From: Chloroflexota bacterium
GTDB taxonomy: Bacteria > Chloroflexota > Anaerolineae > Anaerolineales > Villigracilaceae
Assembly: GCA_029782225.1 (NCBI GenBank)
Contig: JAKOVF010000073.1
Coordinates: 1 to 64,000 of the forward strand
Direction: 5' to 3'
DNA length: 64,000 bases
Below the pieces are notes generated by a model. That model saw only the letters and a list, made by a program, of their open reading frames with translations, had not been told where the DNA came from and searched no databases. Shown here one piece after another: positions 9,448 through 17,882 of this stretch. The translations under genes were made by a program, and so were the position numbers. How positions within the stretch are numbered: position 1 is the stretch's first letter; each line of letters opens with the position of its first letter.

Positions 9448-10311
9448 ATGAATGCTGGCACAATACTCACCTCACTTGTAGACGGTCTATTGATCGGCGT
9501 TGTCTATGGCATTGCTGCCATGGGGTTGAATTTGATCTGGGGGGTGATGCGCGTGATCAACCTGGCGCACGGTGCATTGATCTCGCTTGGGATGTTCGGC
9601 GTTTACCTGATGTTCAGCAGTCTGGGATTGAATCCGTACCTGTCTTTGCTGCTGGTCGCGGTCCTTGGATTGTTGATGGGAGTTGTCATCTACCTTGTTT
9701 CGATTGCGCGCGTCATCAATGCGCCCTATCTCTCAACCTTGCTGGCGACATTTGCGGTCAACATGATCCTGATCGGTCTGGGAACAGCGGCCTTTACCAC
9801 AACACCTCGTGACACAGGCTATTCTCTCGGCAGTATCCACCTTGGTCCCCTAACCTTGCTTGGCACACGGCTGGTAGCTGCACTCATCACTCTGGTTGTG
9901 ACCGGTGGGTTGTATGCTTTTCTTTATCGCACCCGCACAGGCAAGTACATTCGAGCCGTATCGAATAACCGGTCCGCCGCCGAATTGATGGGCATTCCAT
10001 CTTCTCGGATTCTGGCATTAAGCTTCGGCCTCGGCACGATGCTTGCGGCAATTGCAGGCGGGTTGATCGCTACATTTTTTTCTTTCACCATTCTTTCAGG
10101 TGACATCTACCAGCAGAAAAGCTTCATTATTGGTGTGCTGGGAGGGCTTGGAAATCCATTGGGCGCACTCGTCGGCGGATTGATCCTAGGTGTGTTGGAA
10201 GGCATCCTTCCGCTCGCCATGCCCAATACCTGGGTGCCCGTCATTGAGTTCTTATTGTTCATCCTTATTCTACTGATCAAGCCAAGCGGCTTGCTTGGAG
10301 GCCGTCAATGA
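9448..10311 (+). CDS. livH: Branched-chain amino-acid ABC permease, LivH type
   Basis: A 287-residue polytopic membrane protein with about eight hydrophobic segments. The LivH signature is clear: GLNLIWGVMRVINLAHGALISLGMF near the N-terminus, then RAVSNNRSAAELMGI in the cytoplasmic loop that docks the ATPases and VGGLILGVLEG near the end. I start at the ATG at 9448 because GAGGAGG sits nine bases upstream; the GTG at 9430 contains that ribosome site. The stop overlaps the livM start (ATGA). Confidence 0.93.
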   Translation: MNAGTILTSLVDGLLIGVVYGIAAMGLNLIWGVMRVINLAHGALISLGMFGVYLMFSSLGLNPYLSLLLVAVLGLLMGVVIYLVSIARVINAPYLSTLLATFAVNMILIGLGTAAFTTTPRDTGYSLGSIHLGPLTLLGTRLVAALITLVVTGGLYAFLYRTRTGKYIRAVSNNRSAAELMGIPSSRILALSFGLGTMLAAIAGGLIATFFSFTILSGDIYQQKSFIIGVLGGLGNPLGALVGGLILGVLEGILPLAMPNTWVPVIEFLLFILILLIKPSGLLGGRQ

Positions 10312-11294
10312 AAAAGTGGCTTCACCCCGGCTTCTGGCTTGTGCTTTTCCTTGTGATCGTGCTTGGGCTGTGGCCGGTCGTCCAACAGGATGCGGCTGCA
10401 CGAGAAGTAGGCTTTACCATCTTGCTGGCCGTCACCATGGCCGTGAGTCTCAATATCATCATGGGATACACGGGTTATGTCTCATTCGGTCATGTCGTTT
10501 TTTACGGATTGGGTGGGTATGTCGGCATGTACTTAATAGATTCAACACACCTACCATTGCCAGTTGCAGTCCTTGGAGGCGGCATCGCATCAGCTCTCCT
10601 TGCCTTCCTCCTGGGCAAGGCAATTTTGAGGCTGCGCGGCGCTTACTTCGCGCTGGCAACCATCGGTGTAAATGAAGCGGTGCGGACCTTCATCGCCAAT
10701 TTCAAACCCTTCGGAGGTCCCACAGGCATCGAATTACAGTTCAGCATTTACAAGCCCTATGGCGGCCCTGCTCAGGCATTATGGCTGACATACTATGCTG
10801 TTGCAGGTATCACCATATTCGCAGTGATAGTCAGTTACTACATCAAAAGCAGCAAGTTCGGACTGGGATTGATGTCCATTCGAGAAGATGAGGACGCGGC
10901 GGAAGTTCTCGGGGTGGTGACGCCCAACGCCAAGACGATGGCTTTCGTCTTCTCCTCATTCCTCCCGGGAATGCTCGGTGTTCTATTCTTTTTCAAAAAT
11001 GGCAATGTGGAACCCGGTGACGCGTTCAGACTGAACTTTTCCATTGAATCACTTGTGATGATCATGCTCGGTGGACAAGGCATGCTGCTCGGACCTGTGA
11101 TCGGTGCGCTGGGATATCAACGATTGCGAGGTATCCTGCTGACAAGCGACGCAATGATTGGAAACTTTCCTTTGAAGGATTTTCAACTGGTGATTGCAGG
11201 GCTATTGATGCTGCTTATTATCCTGTTCATTCCCGCGGGACTGGTGGGCTGGTTGCGACAACGCTTTCCACGCATACGGAGGATACTGATATGA
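10308..11294 (+). CDS. livM: Branched-chain amino-acid ABC permease, LivM type
   Basis: A 328-residue polytopic permease partner of LivH. Seen: AVSLNIIMGYTGYVSFGHVVFYGLGGY, the LivM counterpart of the LivH signature, YFALATIGVNEAVRTF, the loop SIREDEDAAEVLGV that contacts the ATPase, and a late GGQGMLLGPVIGA. Translationally coupled at both ends by ATGA overlaps. Confidence 0.93.
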   Translation: MKKWLHPGFWLVLFLVIVLGLWPVVQQDAAAREVGFTILLAVTMAVSLNIIMGYTGYVSFGHVVFYGLGGYVGMYLIDSTHLPLPVAVLGGGIASALLAFLLGKAILRLRGAYFALATIGVNEAVRTFIANFKPFGGPTGIELQFSIYKPYGGPAQALWLTYYAVAGITIFAVIVSYYIKSSKFGLGLMSIREDEDAAEVLGVVTPNAKTMAFVFSSFLPGMLGVLFFFKNGNVEPGDAFRLNFSIESLVMIMLGGQGMLLGPVIGALGYQRLRGILLTSDAMIGNFPLKDFQLVIAGLLMLLIILFIPAGLVGWLRQRFPRIRRILI

Positions 11295-12046
11295 GCCTTC
11301 TGCTACAAGTCCAGGGTGTCACCAAACGCTTTGGGGGCTTACAGGCGTTGACGCAAGTGACTTTTGATTTGCCGGAAGGACAAATCCTGGGTCTCATTGG
11401 CCCCAATGGTGCGGGCAAGACCACGCTCTTCAATACGATCAATGGCGTCTATAAGCCTGAACAGGGACGCATCACCTTTCGCGGAAAGGATGTGACCGGG
11501 AAAAAACCGTACCATCTCGCAAGTATGGGAATGGCGCGCACGCATCAGATCGTCCGCCCCTTGAATGAACTGACCGTTCGAGAAAACGTGATGGCGGGCG
11601 CCTGCTTTGGGCACGAGAAACATAACCTAGGTCAGGCCGAATCTATCTCAGAAGAAGTCTTGATATTTGTCGGGTTGGCTGCGCGTGCTGATCAGCTGGC
11701 AAGCAGCCTCAATGTCGCGCAAAAGAAGCGTCTTGAAATGGCGCGGGCGCTGGCATCTCATCCTTATCTCTTGTTGTTGGATGAAGTACTGGCCGGCCTC
11801 AATCCATCTGAAATCGACGGCATGGTGGAAACCGTCCTCAAAATCCGGGAGCAGGGCGTGACGATCCTGATGATTGAGCATGTGATGAAGGCCGTCATGA
11901 ACGTATCCGATCGAGTCATGGTGCTGGACTATGGTCAACAAATTGCTGATGGAAGCCCTCAGAAGATTGTGAATGACCCGCGTGTCATTGAGGCCTATTT
12001 AGGCGATCCCCGGCTTGCTGAACAATTGCTCCAGGAGGAGGAATGA
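11291..12046 (+). CDS. livG: Branched-chain amino-acid ABC ATPase, LivG type
   Basis: A 251-residue ABC ATPase. Walker A GPNGAGKTT, family-specific ARTHQIVRPLNELTVRENV after it, Walker B LLLLDEVLAGLNPSE, and switch His in MIEHVMKAV. The signature loop reads LNVAQKKRLEMARAL, that is SLNVAQ instead of the consensus LSGGQ; this is unusual, though some LivG proteins diverge here. The C-terminal extension (RVIEAYLGDP) is typical of LivG. Confidence 0.92.
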   Translation: MSLLLQVQGVTKRFGGLQALTQVTFDLPEGQILGLIGPNGAGKTTLFNTINGVYKPEQGRITFRGKDVTGKKPYHLASMGMARTHQIVRPLNELTVRENVMAGACFGHEKHNLGQAESISEEVLIFVGLAARADQLASSLNVAQKKRLEMARALASHPYLLLLDEVLAGLNPSEIDGMVETVLKIREQGVTILMIEHVMKAVMNVSDRVMVLDYGQQIADGSPQKIVNDPRVIEAYLGDPRLAEQLLQEEE

Positions 12047-12753
12047 ACATCCTCGAAATCAAAGATATAGTCTCTGGTTATGGAGAAGTGCAGATTCTAT
12101 GGGGCGCCAGCCTGGGGCTTATGGAAGGGAGCCTCACTTGTTTGGTGGGAGGGAACGGTGTTGGAAAAACAACTCTGCTTCGTACATTGATGGGTTCAAT
12201 TCGTCCCTGGCAAGGTACGGTCACCTTTGCAGGTCACGATATCAGTCACACTCCGCCGTATACAAAAGCAGATATGGGATTGGTATTAGTTCCGGAAGGA
12301 CGCCAGCTCTTTACCGATATGACCGTGGTTGAGAATCTGGAAATGGGAGCATCCAACCGGCGGGCACGGTCAAAGTGGACCGAGAACCTGGCGCGCGTTT
12401 ACGAACTCTTTCCACGTCTCAAGGAACGGTCTACCCAAAAAGCCGGCACGATGAGCGGTGGCGAACAGCAAATGCTGGCAGTCGCACGCGGGATCATGGC
12501 TGACCCCAAAGTGCTGATGATTGACGAACTCTCCCTGGGACTTGCACCGGTACTTGTCCTCACCCTCTTCGAAAGTTTGAGGCAGTTGCGTGCACTGGGT
12601 ATCACCATACTGCTCGTGGAGCAGAATGTCCAAATGGCGCTGGCTGTAAGTGACTATGGTTATGTGCTCTCTGAAGGAAAGGTGGAACTGGAAGGCCCGG
12701 CCCGCCAATTGATCAAAAACAAGCACGTACGGTCCACATACCTGGGGTTATAA
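12043..12753 (+). CDS. livF: Branched-chain amino-acid ABC ATPase, LivF type
   Basis: A 236-residue ABC ATPase that pairs with LivG. Walker A GGNGVGKTT (Val in place of the usual Ala), GLVLVPEGRQLFTDMTVVENLEMGA as in LivF proteins, a canonical MSGGEQQMLAVARG signature, Walker B VLMIDELSLGLAP, and switch motif LLVEQNVQMAL. The intact signature here complements the divergent one in the LivG protein. It closes the operon; no strong terminator is seen behind it. Confidence 0.93.
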   Translation: MNILEIKDIVSGYGEVQILWGASLGLMEGSLTCLVGGNGVGKTTLLRTLMGSIRPWQGTVTFAGHDISHTPPYTKADMGLVLVPEGRQLFTDMTVVENLEMGASNRRARSKWTENLARVYELFPRLKERSTQKAGTMSGGEQQMLAVARGIMADPKVLMIDELSLGLAPVLVLTLFESLRQLRALGITILLVEQNVQMALAVSDYGYVLSEGKVELEGPARQLIKNKHVRSTYLGL

Positions 12754-12814
12754 CGCCGCCTGAAATCGCTGTTTGCCTGGCTGCCCGCTATATGACCTTT
12801 TACACTCCGATTTC

Positions 12815-12846
12815 GTGACTTTCTTTTTGGCGAACCGTCATATAAT
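12815..12846 (+). promoter_or_regulatory. Candidate promoter of the CBS-ACT gene
   Basis: A perfect -10 TATAAT at 12841-12846, with GTGACT at 12815-12820 as a poor, slightly too distant -35. The leader to the ATG is about 55 nt. Confidence 0.4.
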
Positions 12847-12907
12847 CCGTTTGTAATAAATTTCACGATTGCAGAAAATGTTTTTTGGAAATCAGTAGGA
12901 GGTTCCA

Positions 12908-13549
12908 ATGTTTGTCGGTGAAAGAATGTCACATCCGGTAATTACTGTCTCGCCTGAAACGCCGATCAATGACGCGCTGGCCATGTTCAAGAAGGAACAT
13001 ATCCGCCGCGCGCCAGTGGTGAAAGATGGAAAATTGCTGGGTATCGTCTCGGAGCGCGATCTGCTCAATGCATCCCCCTCGCCTGTTACGACCCTCAGTA
13101 TATGGGAGATGAACTACCTGATCAGCAAAGTGACCGTGAAGCAGGTCATGACTAAAAAAGTCAAGACTGTTGACGTGGATACACCCATCGAAGAGGCGGC
13201 TCGCATCATGGCCGATAGCAAGATCGGCGGCCTGCCGGTTGTCCGCGATGGCGCAGTCGTCGGCATGATCACGGAAACGGACTTGTTCAAGGTCTTCCTC
13301 GAACTCATGGGCGCGCGTGAAAAAGCCACGCGGGTTACCATCTTGATTGAAGACAAGCCCGGCCAGCTCGCCAAGGTCACCAAAGCGATTGCAGACGCCG
13401 GTGGAAACTTCATTTCCTTTGGTCAGTTTACTGGTCCTGAACTGGGAACCCGCGTTGTTACATTTAAGGTGGCCGGTATGAAGAAGGAGGCGGTTAACAA
13501 GGCGCTTCAGGATCTGGTCAAGAAGTTTTGGGACATTCGACAAAGTTAG
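12908..13549 (+). CDS. CBS-CBS-ACT domain regulatory protein
   Basis: A 213-residue cytoplasmic protein with two CBS motifs (residues about 4-60 and 75-135; each with the pattern PI..A...M....I..LPVV.DG..VG..TE.DL) forming a Bateman module that usually binds adenine nucleotides, and a C-terminal ACT domain (about 140-205, starting VTILIEDKPGQLAKVTKAIADAGGN) that usually binds an amino acid. Proteins of this layout resemble AcuB. The partner enzyme is unknown. The ATG follows AGGAGGTTCCA. The neighbouring amino-acid transporter makes an amino-acid sensing role plausible, but that is inference. Confidence 0.88.
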   Translation: MFVGERMSHPVITVSPETPINDALAMFKKEHIRRAPVVKDGKLLGIVSERDLLNASPSPVTTLSIWEMNYLISKVTVKQVMTKKVKTVDVDTPIEEAARIMADSKIGGLPVVRDGAVVGMITETDLFKVFLELMGAREKATRVTILIEDKPGQLAKVTKAIADAGGNFISFGQFTGPELGTRVVTFKVAGMKKEAVNKALQDLVKKFWDIRQS

Positions 13550-13575
13550 CGCAAGAACCTGTACAGTGATGAAAA

Positions 13576-13605
13576 GACCGGCTGGATCAGCCGGTCCTTC
13601 TTTTT
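13576..13605 (+). terminator. Rho-independent terminator after the CBS-ACT gene
   Basis: Nine-base-pair perfect stem (GACCGGCTG / CAGCCGGTC) with a 3-nt loop followed by CTTCTTTTT. It overlaps the 3' end of the minus-strand pseudouridine synthase remnant. Confidence 0.85.
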
Positions 13606-13955
13606 GGCAAAACATTGGATCGCTGGCTCTGTTTTCCACCCTTTAGCGACGTCACCTCGTCTTCGGTTAAATATCTCCACTCGCGCGGCTTGAGATCGCC
13701 GATGCGCAGCGTCCCAATCCGGACGCGGACGATGCGCACAACTGGCAGCCCGAGCAACTTGCCGATCTCGCGGATCTGACGTTTCCGCCCTTCCCCCATA
13801 ATCACTCGGACCCAGGCACCTTTTCCAGACGTTGATTGAAAGCGGACATCTGCCCGTGCCGTTTTGTATCCGTCTTCCAAAACAACACCGCGCCGCCAGG
13901 TCTCAAGCTGCTCTTCGTCGGGACGTCGCGCGAGCAATACGCGATATTCTTTCTG
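13587..13955 (-). pseudogene. C-terminal remnant of an RsuA/RluB-type pseudouridine synthase
   Basis: About 120 codons that match only the C-terminal half of the complete synthase at 14050-14841: QKEYRVLLARRPDEEQ, TWRRGVVLEDGYKT, GKGAWVRV, EGRKRQIREIGKLLGLPVVRI and LKPREWRYLT. The catalytic half is missing. Similarity begins abruptly after a TAG at 13956-13958 and there is no proper start codon (first candidate TTG at 13937). The two copies differ at many residues, so this is not a recent tandem duplicate; more likely the resident gene was cut when foreign DNA entered, and the complete copy came with it. A trace of function cannot be excluded, but a fragment without the catalytic Asp should be inactive. 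Confidence 0.8.
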
Positions 13956-14049
13956 CTAATCGTGGATTAGCCCCACTGGTTATAACCCACTTGATAAAGA
14001 TAAGACGATTGCCACGCAGCCGCGTAAATGTAATGCGTTGAGTACGTTG

Positions 14050-14841
14050 TCATCGTGACTTGGATTTCGAACGAGCCAAGCCTTCCCCGCTCTTTCTTGG
14101 TAGTTTTGAGCGGGGCTTTTTATTTTCTGGATTCTTCAGAGCATCTACCTCTTCTTGTGTAAGATAACGCCATTGGCCTGGTTTCAAGTTGCCAAGTTGC
14201 AGAGAGCCTATGCTTACACGCAATATCCTCACCACAGGTAAACCTAGCTGCGTTGCAGTCTCCCGAATTTGACGCTTTCGACCTTCCCGCATGGTGACTC
14301 GCACCCATGCACCCTTCCCTGCCGACGCTTCCAGATAGACATCAACTGGCTGTGTTTTGTAACCATCGCTCAGCACAACACCACGTCGCCAGGTTGACAA
14401 CTGACTCTCGTCTGGGTGCTGCGCCAAGAGCACTCTGTAGACTTTGGTATGGCCAAAGGAAGGATGAGTAAGTCGCTGAGTGAGATCCCCATCATTCGTC
14501 ATCAAGACGAGGCCTTCACTTTCGAAATCTAGACGACCAACCGGATATATACGCTCTGAATCCGGAAGCAGGTCGCGCACCGTTTTTCGACGATCACTGC
14601 TTTCCGATTCAGCAGTTGATAGAACAAACCTGGGCTTGTGCAAGGCAATATATATTAGTTGCTGCCTAGGATTTATCTTCCGGCCATCGACCGCGATTGA
14701 GTCCACGGTAGGATCAGCTTTTTGCCCAATCTTGGCTACAGTGCCGTTTAGCCGGACTCTCCCAGAGGTGATTAATTCCTCACAATCGCGACGTGAACCC
14801 ATTCCTGCACGCGCGAGAATTTTCTGTAATCTTTCTTCCAT
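14050..14841 (-). CDS. RsuA/RluB/RluE-family 16S/23S rRNA pseudouridine synthase
   Basis: A 263-residue enzyme that isomerises a uridine in rRNA. N-terminal S4 RNA-binding domain (ERLQKILARAGMGSRRDCEELITSGRVRLNG), then the catalytic domain with PVGRLDFESEGLVLMTNDGDL, where the Asp of GRLD is the nucleophile, and the conserved EGRKRQIRE and LPVVRILRVSIG blocks. The tail is basic (KSKSR). I start at the ATG ending at 14841 because TATAAT lies just upstream on this strand (positions 14851-14856), which implies a leaderless or nearly leaderless mRNA; the longer frame to 14943 would include this promoter. Which rRNA position is modified cannot be told. Confidence 0.88.
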   Translation of the reverse strand: MEERLQKILARAGMGSRRDCEELITSGRVRLNGTVAKIGQKADPTVDSIAVDGRKINPRQQLIYIALHKPRFVLSTAESESSDRRKTVRDLLPDSERIYPVGRLDFESEGLVLMTNDGDLTQRLTHPSFGHTKVYRVLLAQHPDESQLSTWRRGVVLSDGYKTQPVDVYLEASAGKGAWVRVTMREGRKRQIRETATQLGLPVVRILRVSIGSLQLGNLKPGQWRYLTQEEVDALKNPENKKPRSKLPRKSGEGLARSKSKSR

Positions 14842-14857
14842 AGACGGAACATTATAA
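14842..14857 (-). promoter_or_regulatory. -10 element close to the pseudouridine synthase start
   Basis: On the minus strand TTATAATG precedes the ATG by nine bases with no ribosome binding site between, similar to the arrangement at udk. Confidence 0.4.
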
Positions 14858-15178
14858 CGGATTTGATTGGCCGCCATTTGTACGAATTTCACCGGCTCCC
14901 GGATTCCCCTACCATGAGCACGTTGTGCCCAAAAAACCGTCACATTTCACCTCGATTTTAGCGCTGAAATCTTCGAAAATGCCCGTTATCATATGCTCAC
15001 ACTTTATAGGATGGAGAATCTCCAACTCGCAAATCAGGCTCTCGGACGGACGACAAGCACTTGATAACCCCAAACGCTCAATCGCTGATTAGTCATGATT
15101 GAAGAGAGCAGTGCCAACGAGATGACTTACACGCAAGCGTCTTAGAACCAAGCTGACGCAACAACAAATTACAAGAAT

Positions 15179-15211
15179 AATGGCTCCAGAAACATGGGGG
15201 CCATTGTTTTT
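15179..15211 (+). terminator. Orphan rho-independent terminator
   Basis: Stem AATGGCTCC (15179-15187) with GGGGCCATT (15197-15205; one G-U pair), then GTTTTTATG. No + strand gene ends here, so it may close a short untranslated RNA that starts after about 15000. Confidence 0.55.
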
Positions 15212-15313
15212 ATGCAAACAACAGATGGCTGCTATAAATCTACGGGGGCAGGGATACACTTAATCCGACATATTTCTCTTGCTCAGTAACGACGAGAAGG
15301 TTTGTTTTGAGAT

Positions 15314-15364
15314 CTCTTTCAGGGTTAACTGCTAAATCGCACGTGTGATGCAGGCCTGAAAGAG
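15314..15364. repeat. 10-bp inverted repeat around a CACGTG quasi-palindrome
   Basis: CTCTTTCAGG (15314-15323) is exactly complementary to CCTGAAAGAG (15355-15364). Between them lies ATCGCACGTGTGAT (15336-15349), itself nearly palindromic. Position next to an excisionase-like gene suggests protein-binding sites of a recombination locus. Confidence 0.5.
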
Positions 15365-15374
15365 GTAACCTTAG

Positions 15375-15410
15375 AACGCGTGTTCAAATCCCGTCGGGGC
15401 CGCAACGCGT
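15375..15410 (+). other. tRNA-3'-end-like sequence, candidate attachment site
   Basis: GTGTTCAAATCCCGT followed by CGGGGCCGCAA looks like the T-arm and 3' acceptor strand of a tRNA, but no matching 5' half (a GGCCCCG strand, D-arm or anticodon arm) lies upstream. It is bounded by two copies of AACGCGT (15375-15381 and 15404-15410). Such partial tRNA copies commonly mark the end of an integrated element. The T-stem pairing is imperfect, so this is tentative. Confidence 0.4.
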
Positions 15411-15447
15411 AACCCACTTACGCAACATCTGGCGGGGAGAATCAGAT

Positions 15448-15669
15448 ATGGCTGTACCAACGTTACAAAGCAGCGAAATACTCCAAATAAACGTGCTCAC
15501 AATCCAGGATGTCGCGGACTGGGCAAAGGTCAGTACCAAAACAGTTTACCGCTGGATTTACGAAAAGAAGATTCCTGCCATTCAACCAGGAAAGCGAATA
15601 TATCGCGTTCCTGAGAAGGCGGCAATTGAACATCCCAAGCAAAATGGCTTTGCCTACTTGCTTGAATAG
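15448..15669 (+). CDS. Small helix-turn-helix protein, excisionase/MerR-like
   Basis: A 73-residue protein with a single HTH_17-type domain: LTIQDVADWAKVSTKTVYRWIYEKKIPAIQPGKRIYRVP, in which helix 3 (TKTVYRW) would read DNA and the GKRIYR turn is the wing. Such proteins act as recombination directionality factors or small regulators. It lies 38 nt after a tRNA-3'-like sequence and 80 nt after an inverted repeat, as expected for xis of an integrative element, but no intact integrase is present nearby. GGGGAG lies about nine bases before the ATG. Confidence 0.7.
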   Translation: MAVPTLQSSEILQINVLTIQDVADWAKVSTKTVYRWIYEKKIPAIQPGKRIYRVPEKAAIEHPKQNGFAYLLE

Positions 15670-15959
15670 ATTCAAACAACATAGGTGCGTTCTCAAACCG
15701 ACTTGCGAAAGCATGGTTTTTCTTCCAGGCCGCGAGCCTAATTACGCTTGTTCGGATTCAACGTTTTCACCGGAGCCCAGCTTGCTCCGGCGGACAAAAG
15801 CAAGGTTTTAGGAGCACCACACACCTCCGGCAATTTGCATGAAAAAGGACTATACTTTTCTGCCAAGCGTATCATTCATGCTAGATATGCAAGTAATTCC
15901 TACTCTGAGAGATCCTTCCATATCGATCCACTTCTCTGTCAAATCAAGGAGAACAGTTG
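15670..15959. other. Intergenic segment with one small hairpin
   Basis: No supported gene. A perfect 7-bp hairpin CCGGAGC/GCTCCGG (15770-15790) has no T-tract, so it is not a clear terminator. Confidence 0.4.
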
Positions 15960-17552
15960 ATGCAACGGAAGAGATACACATACGTCTATGAAATCATTGC
16001 TCTTTTGCTCTTTGCAATCTTGGCTAATTCGTGTCAACAGTCCGAATCAATGCAACTTCCTGCAACGCGTCCAAACTTCATCATTGTGCTCACCGACGAT
16101 ATGGATCTGAGATTGACTGCAAAACTGGACAAAACAAATAGCCTCATCGGACAAAGAGGAGTCACTTTCACAAACTTTTTCGTAACTTCGCCAGCGTGTT
16201 GTCCGTCACGTGCATCTTTGCTCCGTGGTCAATATCCTCATAATACAACGGTACTGTCAAACATTCCTCCAGATGGAGGATATCAATCTTTCTTCGCGCA
16301 TGATGGTGAGGCGGGAAACCTGGCTGTATGGCTAAATCGCGTCGGATATCGGACATCCTTAGTAGGAAAATATCTCAATGGATATCCTGTGCCAAACACA
16401 GAGAGTTATATACCACCAGGCTGGACCGATTGGCACGTGTTTCTTTATCAATCCCCGGGTGAGAATGAGGAAAGCAATTATTTTCACTTTCCCATGAATG
16501 AGAATGGGGCCGTAGTCCAGTATGATGATACACCTACTGACTATAGTACAGATGTGATCAGAGACAAATCAATCCATTTTATTGATAAAAGCATCTCAGA
16601 CGATGCTCCCTTCTTCATTCTGATATCGGTTTACGCGCCTCATGGACCCAGCATCCCAGCTCCCCGCCATGCAACGTTATTTCAGGGATCACAGTATCCA
16701 CAGAGTCCATCGTTCAATGAGGGTGATCTTAGTGATAAACCATCCATCATTCGTTCGCTGACATCCAATGGTGAAGAGACCGACGTATCGGATGCCAATC
16801 GGCTTTACCTGCAACGTGCGCGGTCGATGCAAGCTGTGGACGAACTCGTGGGGGATTTAATAAATACCTTAGAGAAAAGCGGGGGGTTGAATAATACCTA
16901 CATATTCTTTACATCAGACAACGGCTTTCATATTGGAGAACACCAGCTGCCACCGGGCAAGGCCACACCATATGAAGAAGATATTCATGTCCCTCTAATG
17001 ATTCGAGGGCCGGGCATCCATCCAAATACCATAGTTGCACAGCTGGCTGCGAACATAGATATTGCTCCAACTATTATTGACTTAGCTGGTATTGAAAGAG
17101 TCAATATTTTAGATGGGCGCTCACTGGTGCCGCTTCTGAAGTCGCAAGATATGGGGCCCATAAAATGGCGTAATGGACTACTGATTGAGATGGGCAATAT
17201 GACGACGGCTGGTTCAGCCATCGAGTCGCAACTCCCGCCAGAGTTGCTCGACACGAAGAGATTGATACTGGAGTTTCCCGATGCCACACAAGCGAACAAT
17301 CTCGCACAGATTAACACGATTGCATTCCGCTCTATTAGAGCAGAAAACTTTATTTATACAGAATACAATACCGACGACGTTGAATACTATGATTTGACCC
17401 GGGATCCATATGAACTTGATAACGCTGCATCTCGCCTCGGGCCTAATGTACTGTCAACGCTGCACACTTGGCTGAAACGATTCCAACAGTGCGCTTCACA
17501 AGATTGCAGTGAGATTGAGGTCGCTTTCCGCAACGAGATGCCCACGCCTTGA
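15960..17552 (+). CDS. Secreted sulfatase, probable lipoprotein
   Basis: A 530-residue sulfatase of the alkaline-phosphatase superfamily, expected to hydrolyse sulfate esters, possibly of glycans. Seen: N-terminal membrane segment with lipobox LANSC (anchor outside the membrane), metal-binding LTDDMD, the formylglycine motif as CPSRASLLRG (the Cys is converted to formylglycine), KYLNGY, a second metal site FFTSDNGFHIGEHQ, and PLMIRGPG. The ATG at 15960 follows AAGGAGAACAGTTG. A formylglycine-generating enzyme would be needed in trans and is not in the window. AT-richer than region 1, so probably acquired. The next gene is 330 nt away. Confidence 0.92.
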   Translation: MQRKRYTYVYEIIALLLFAILANSCQQSESMQLPATRPNFIIVLTDDMDLRLTAKLDKTNSLIGQRGVTFTNFFVTSPACCPSRASLLRGQYPHNTTVLSNIPPDGGYQSFFAHDGEAGNLAVWLNRVGYRTSLVGKYLNGYPVPNTESYIPPGWTDWHVFLYQSPGENEESNYFHFPMNENGAVVQYDDTPTDYSTDVIRDKSIHFIDKSISDDAPFFILISVYAPHGPSIPAPRHATLFQGSQYPQSPSFNEGDLSDKPSIIRSLTSNGEETDVSDANRLYLQRARSMQAVDELVGDLINTLEKSGGLNNTYIFFTSDNGFHIGEHQLPPGKATPYEEDIHVPLMIRGPGIHPNTIVAQLAANIDIAPTIIDLAGIERVNILDGRSLVPLLKSQDMGPIKWRNGLLIEMGNMTTAGSAIESQLPPELLDTKRLILEFPDATQANNLAQINTIAFRSIRAENFIYTEYNTDDVEYYDLTRDPYELDNAASRLGPNVLSTLHTWLKRFQQCASQDCSEIEVAFRNEMPTP

Positions 17553-17882
17553 TCCGTCGCTCTTCAGCAACCAATGGGCAGTCGGCATCTGTCAGTATGG
17601 ATCTGCAACTCTGCCAGTCCTCGTTTCAGATTATAATGCTCGGCAAATAGGTTACGCAAAGTTAGTCGCATCCTGAAGTTTTCTGCGCTAGAAAACTGGC
17701 ATGGGCCTTTATATAGGCGGCATAATAGTAGAGTCCCTAGGTGCAGTATAAGGCTGGGGCGGTTCTATGTGATCACAGAAGTCTATGAACGTTAGCTTTC
17801 AATTAGATTCCAGAGCTACAAAAGTTGCAATTGCAGTCAGTATCGAATTAAAGTCGGCATGGCAAGATGGAGGACAATACAA
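17553..17882. other. Intergenic segment before kinase 1
   Basis: No gene, tRNA or clear hairpin is seen. It presumably carries the promoter of the kinase gene, but I cannot point to a convincing -35/-10 pair. Confidence 0.4.

Larger units (their letters stand above)
14944..15447. other. Gene-free segment with terminator, inverted repeat and tRNA-like end
   Basis: No protein-coding frame is supported here. Apart from the separately listed hairpin, inverted repeat and tRNA-3'-like sequence, I see no structured RNA family that I recognise in 15000-15178. Confidence 0.5.

Noticed and set aside
15300-15410. Complete tRNA or tmRNA gene
   Set aside because: Only a 3'-end-like part is present; no matching acceptor 5' strand, D-arm or anticodon arm was found upstream.
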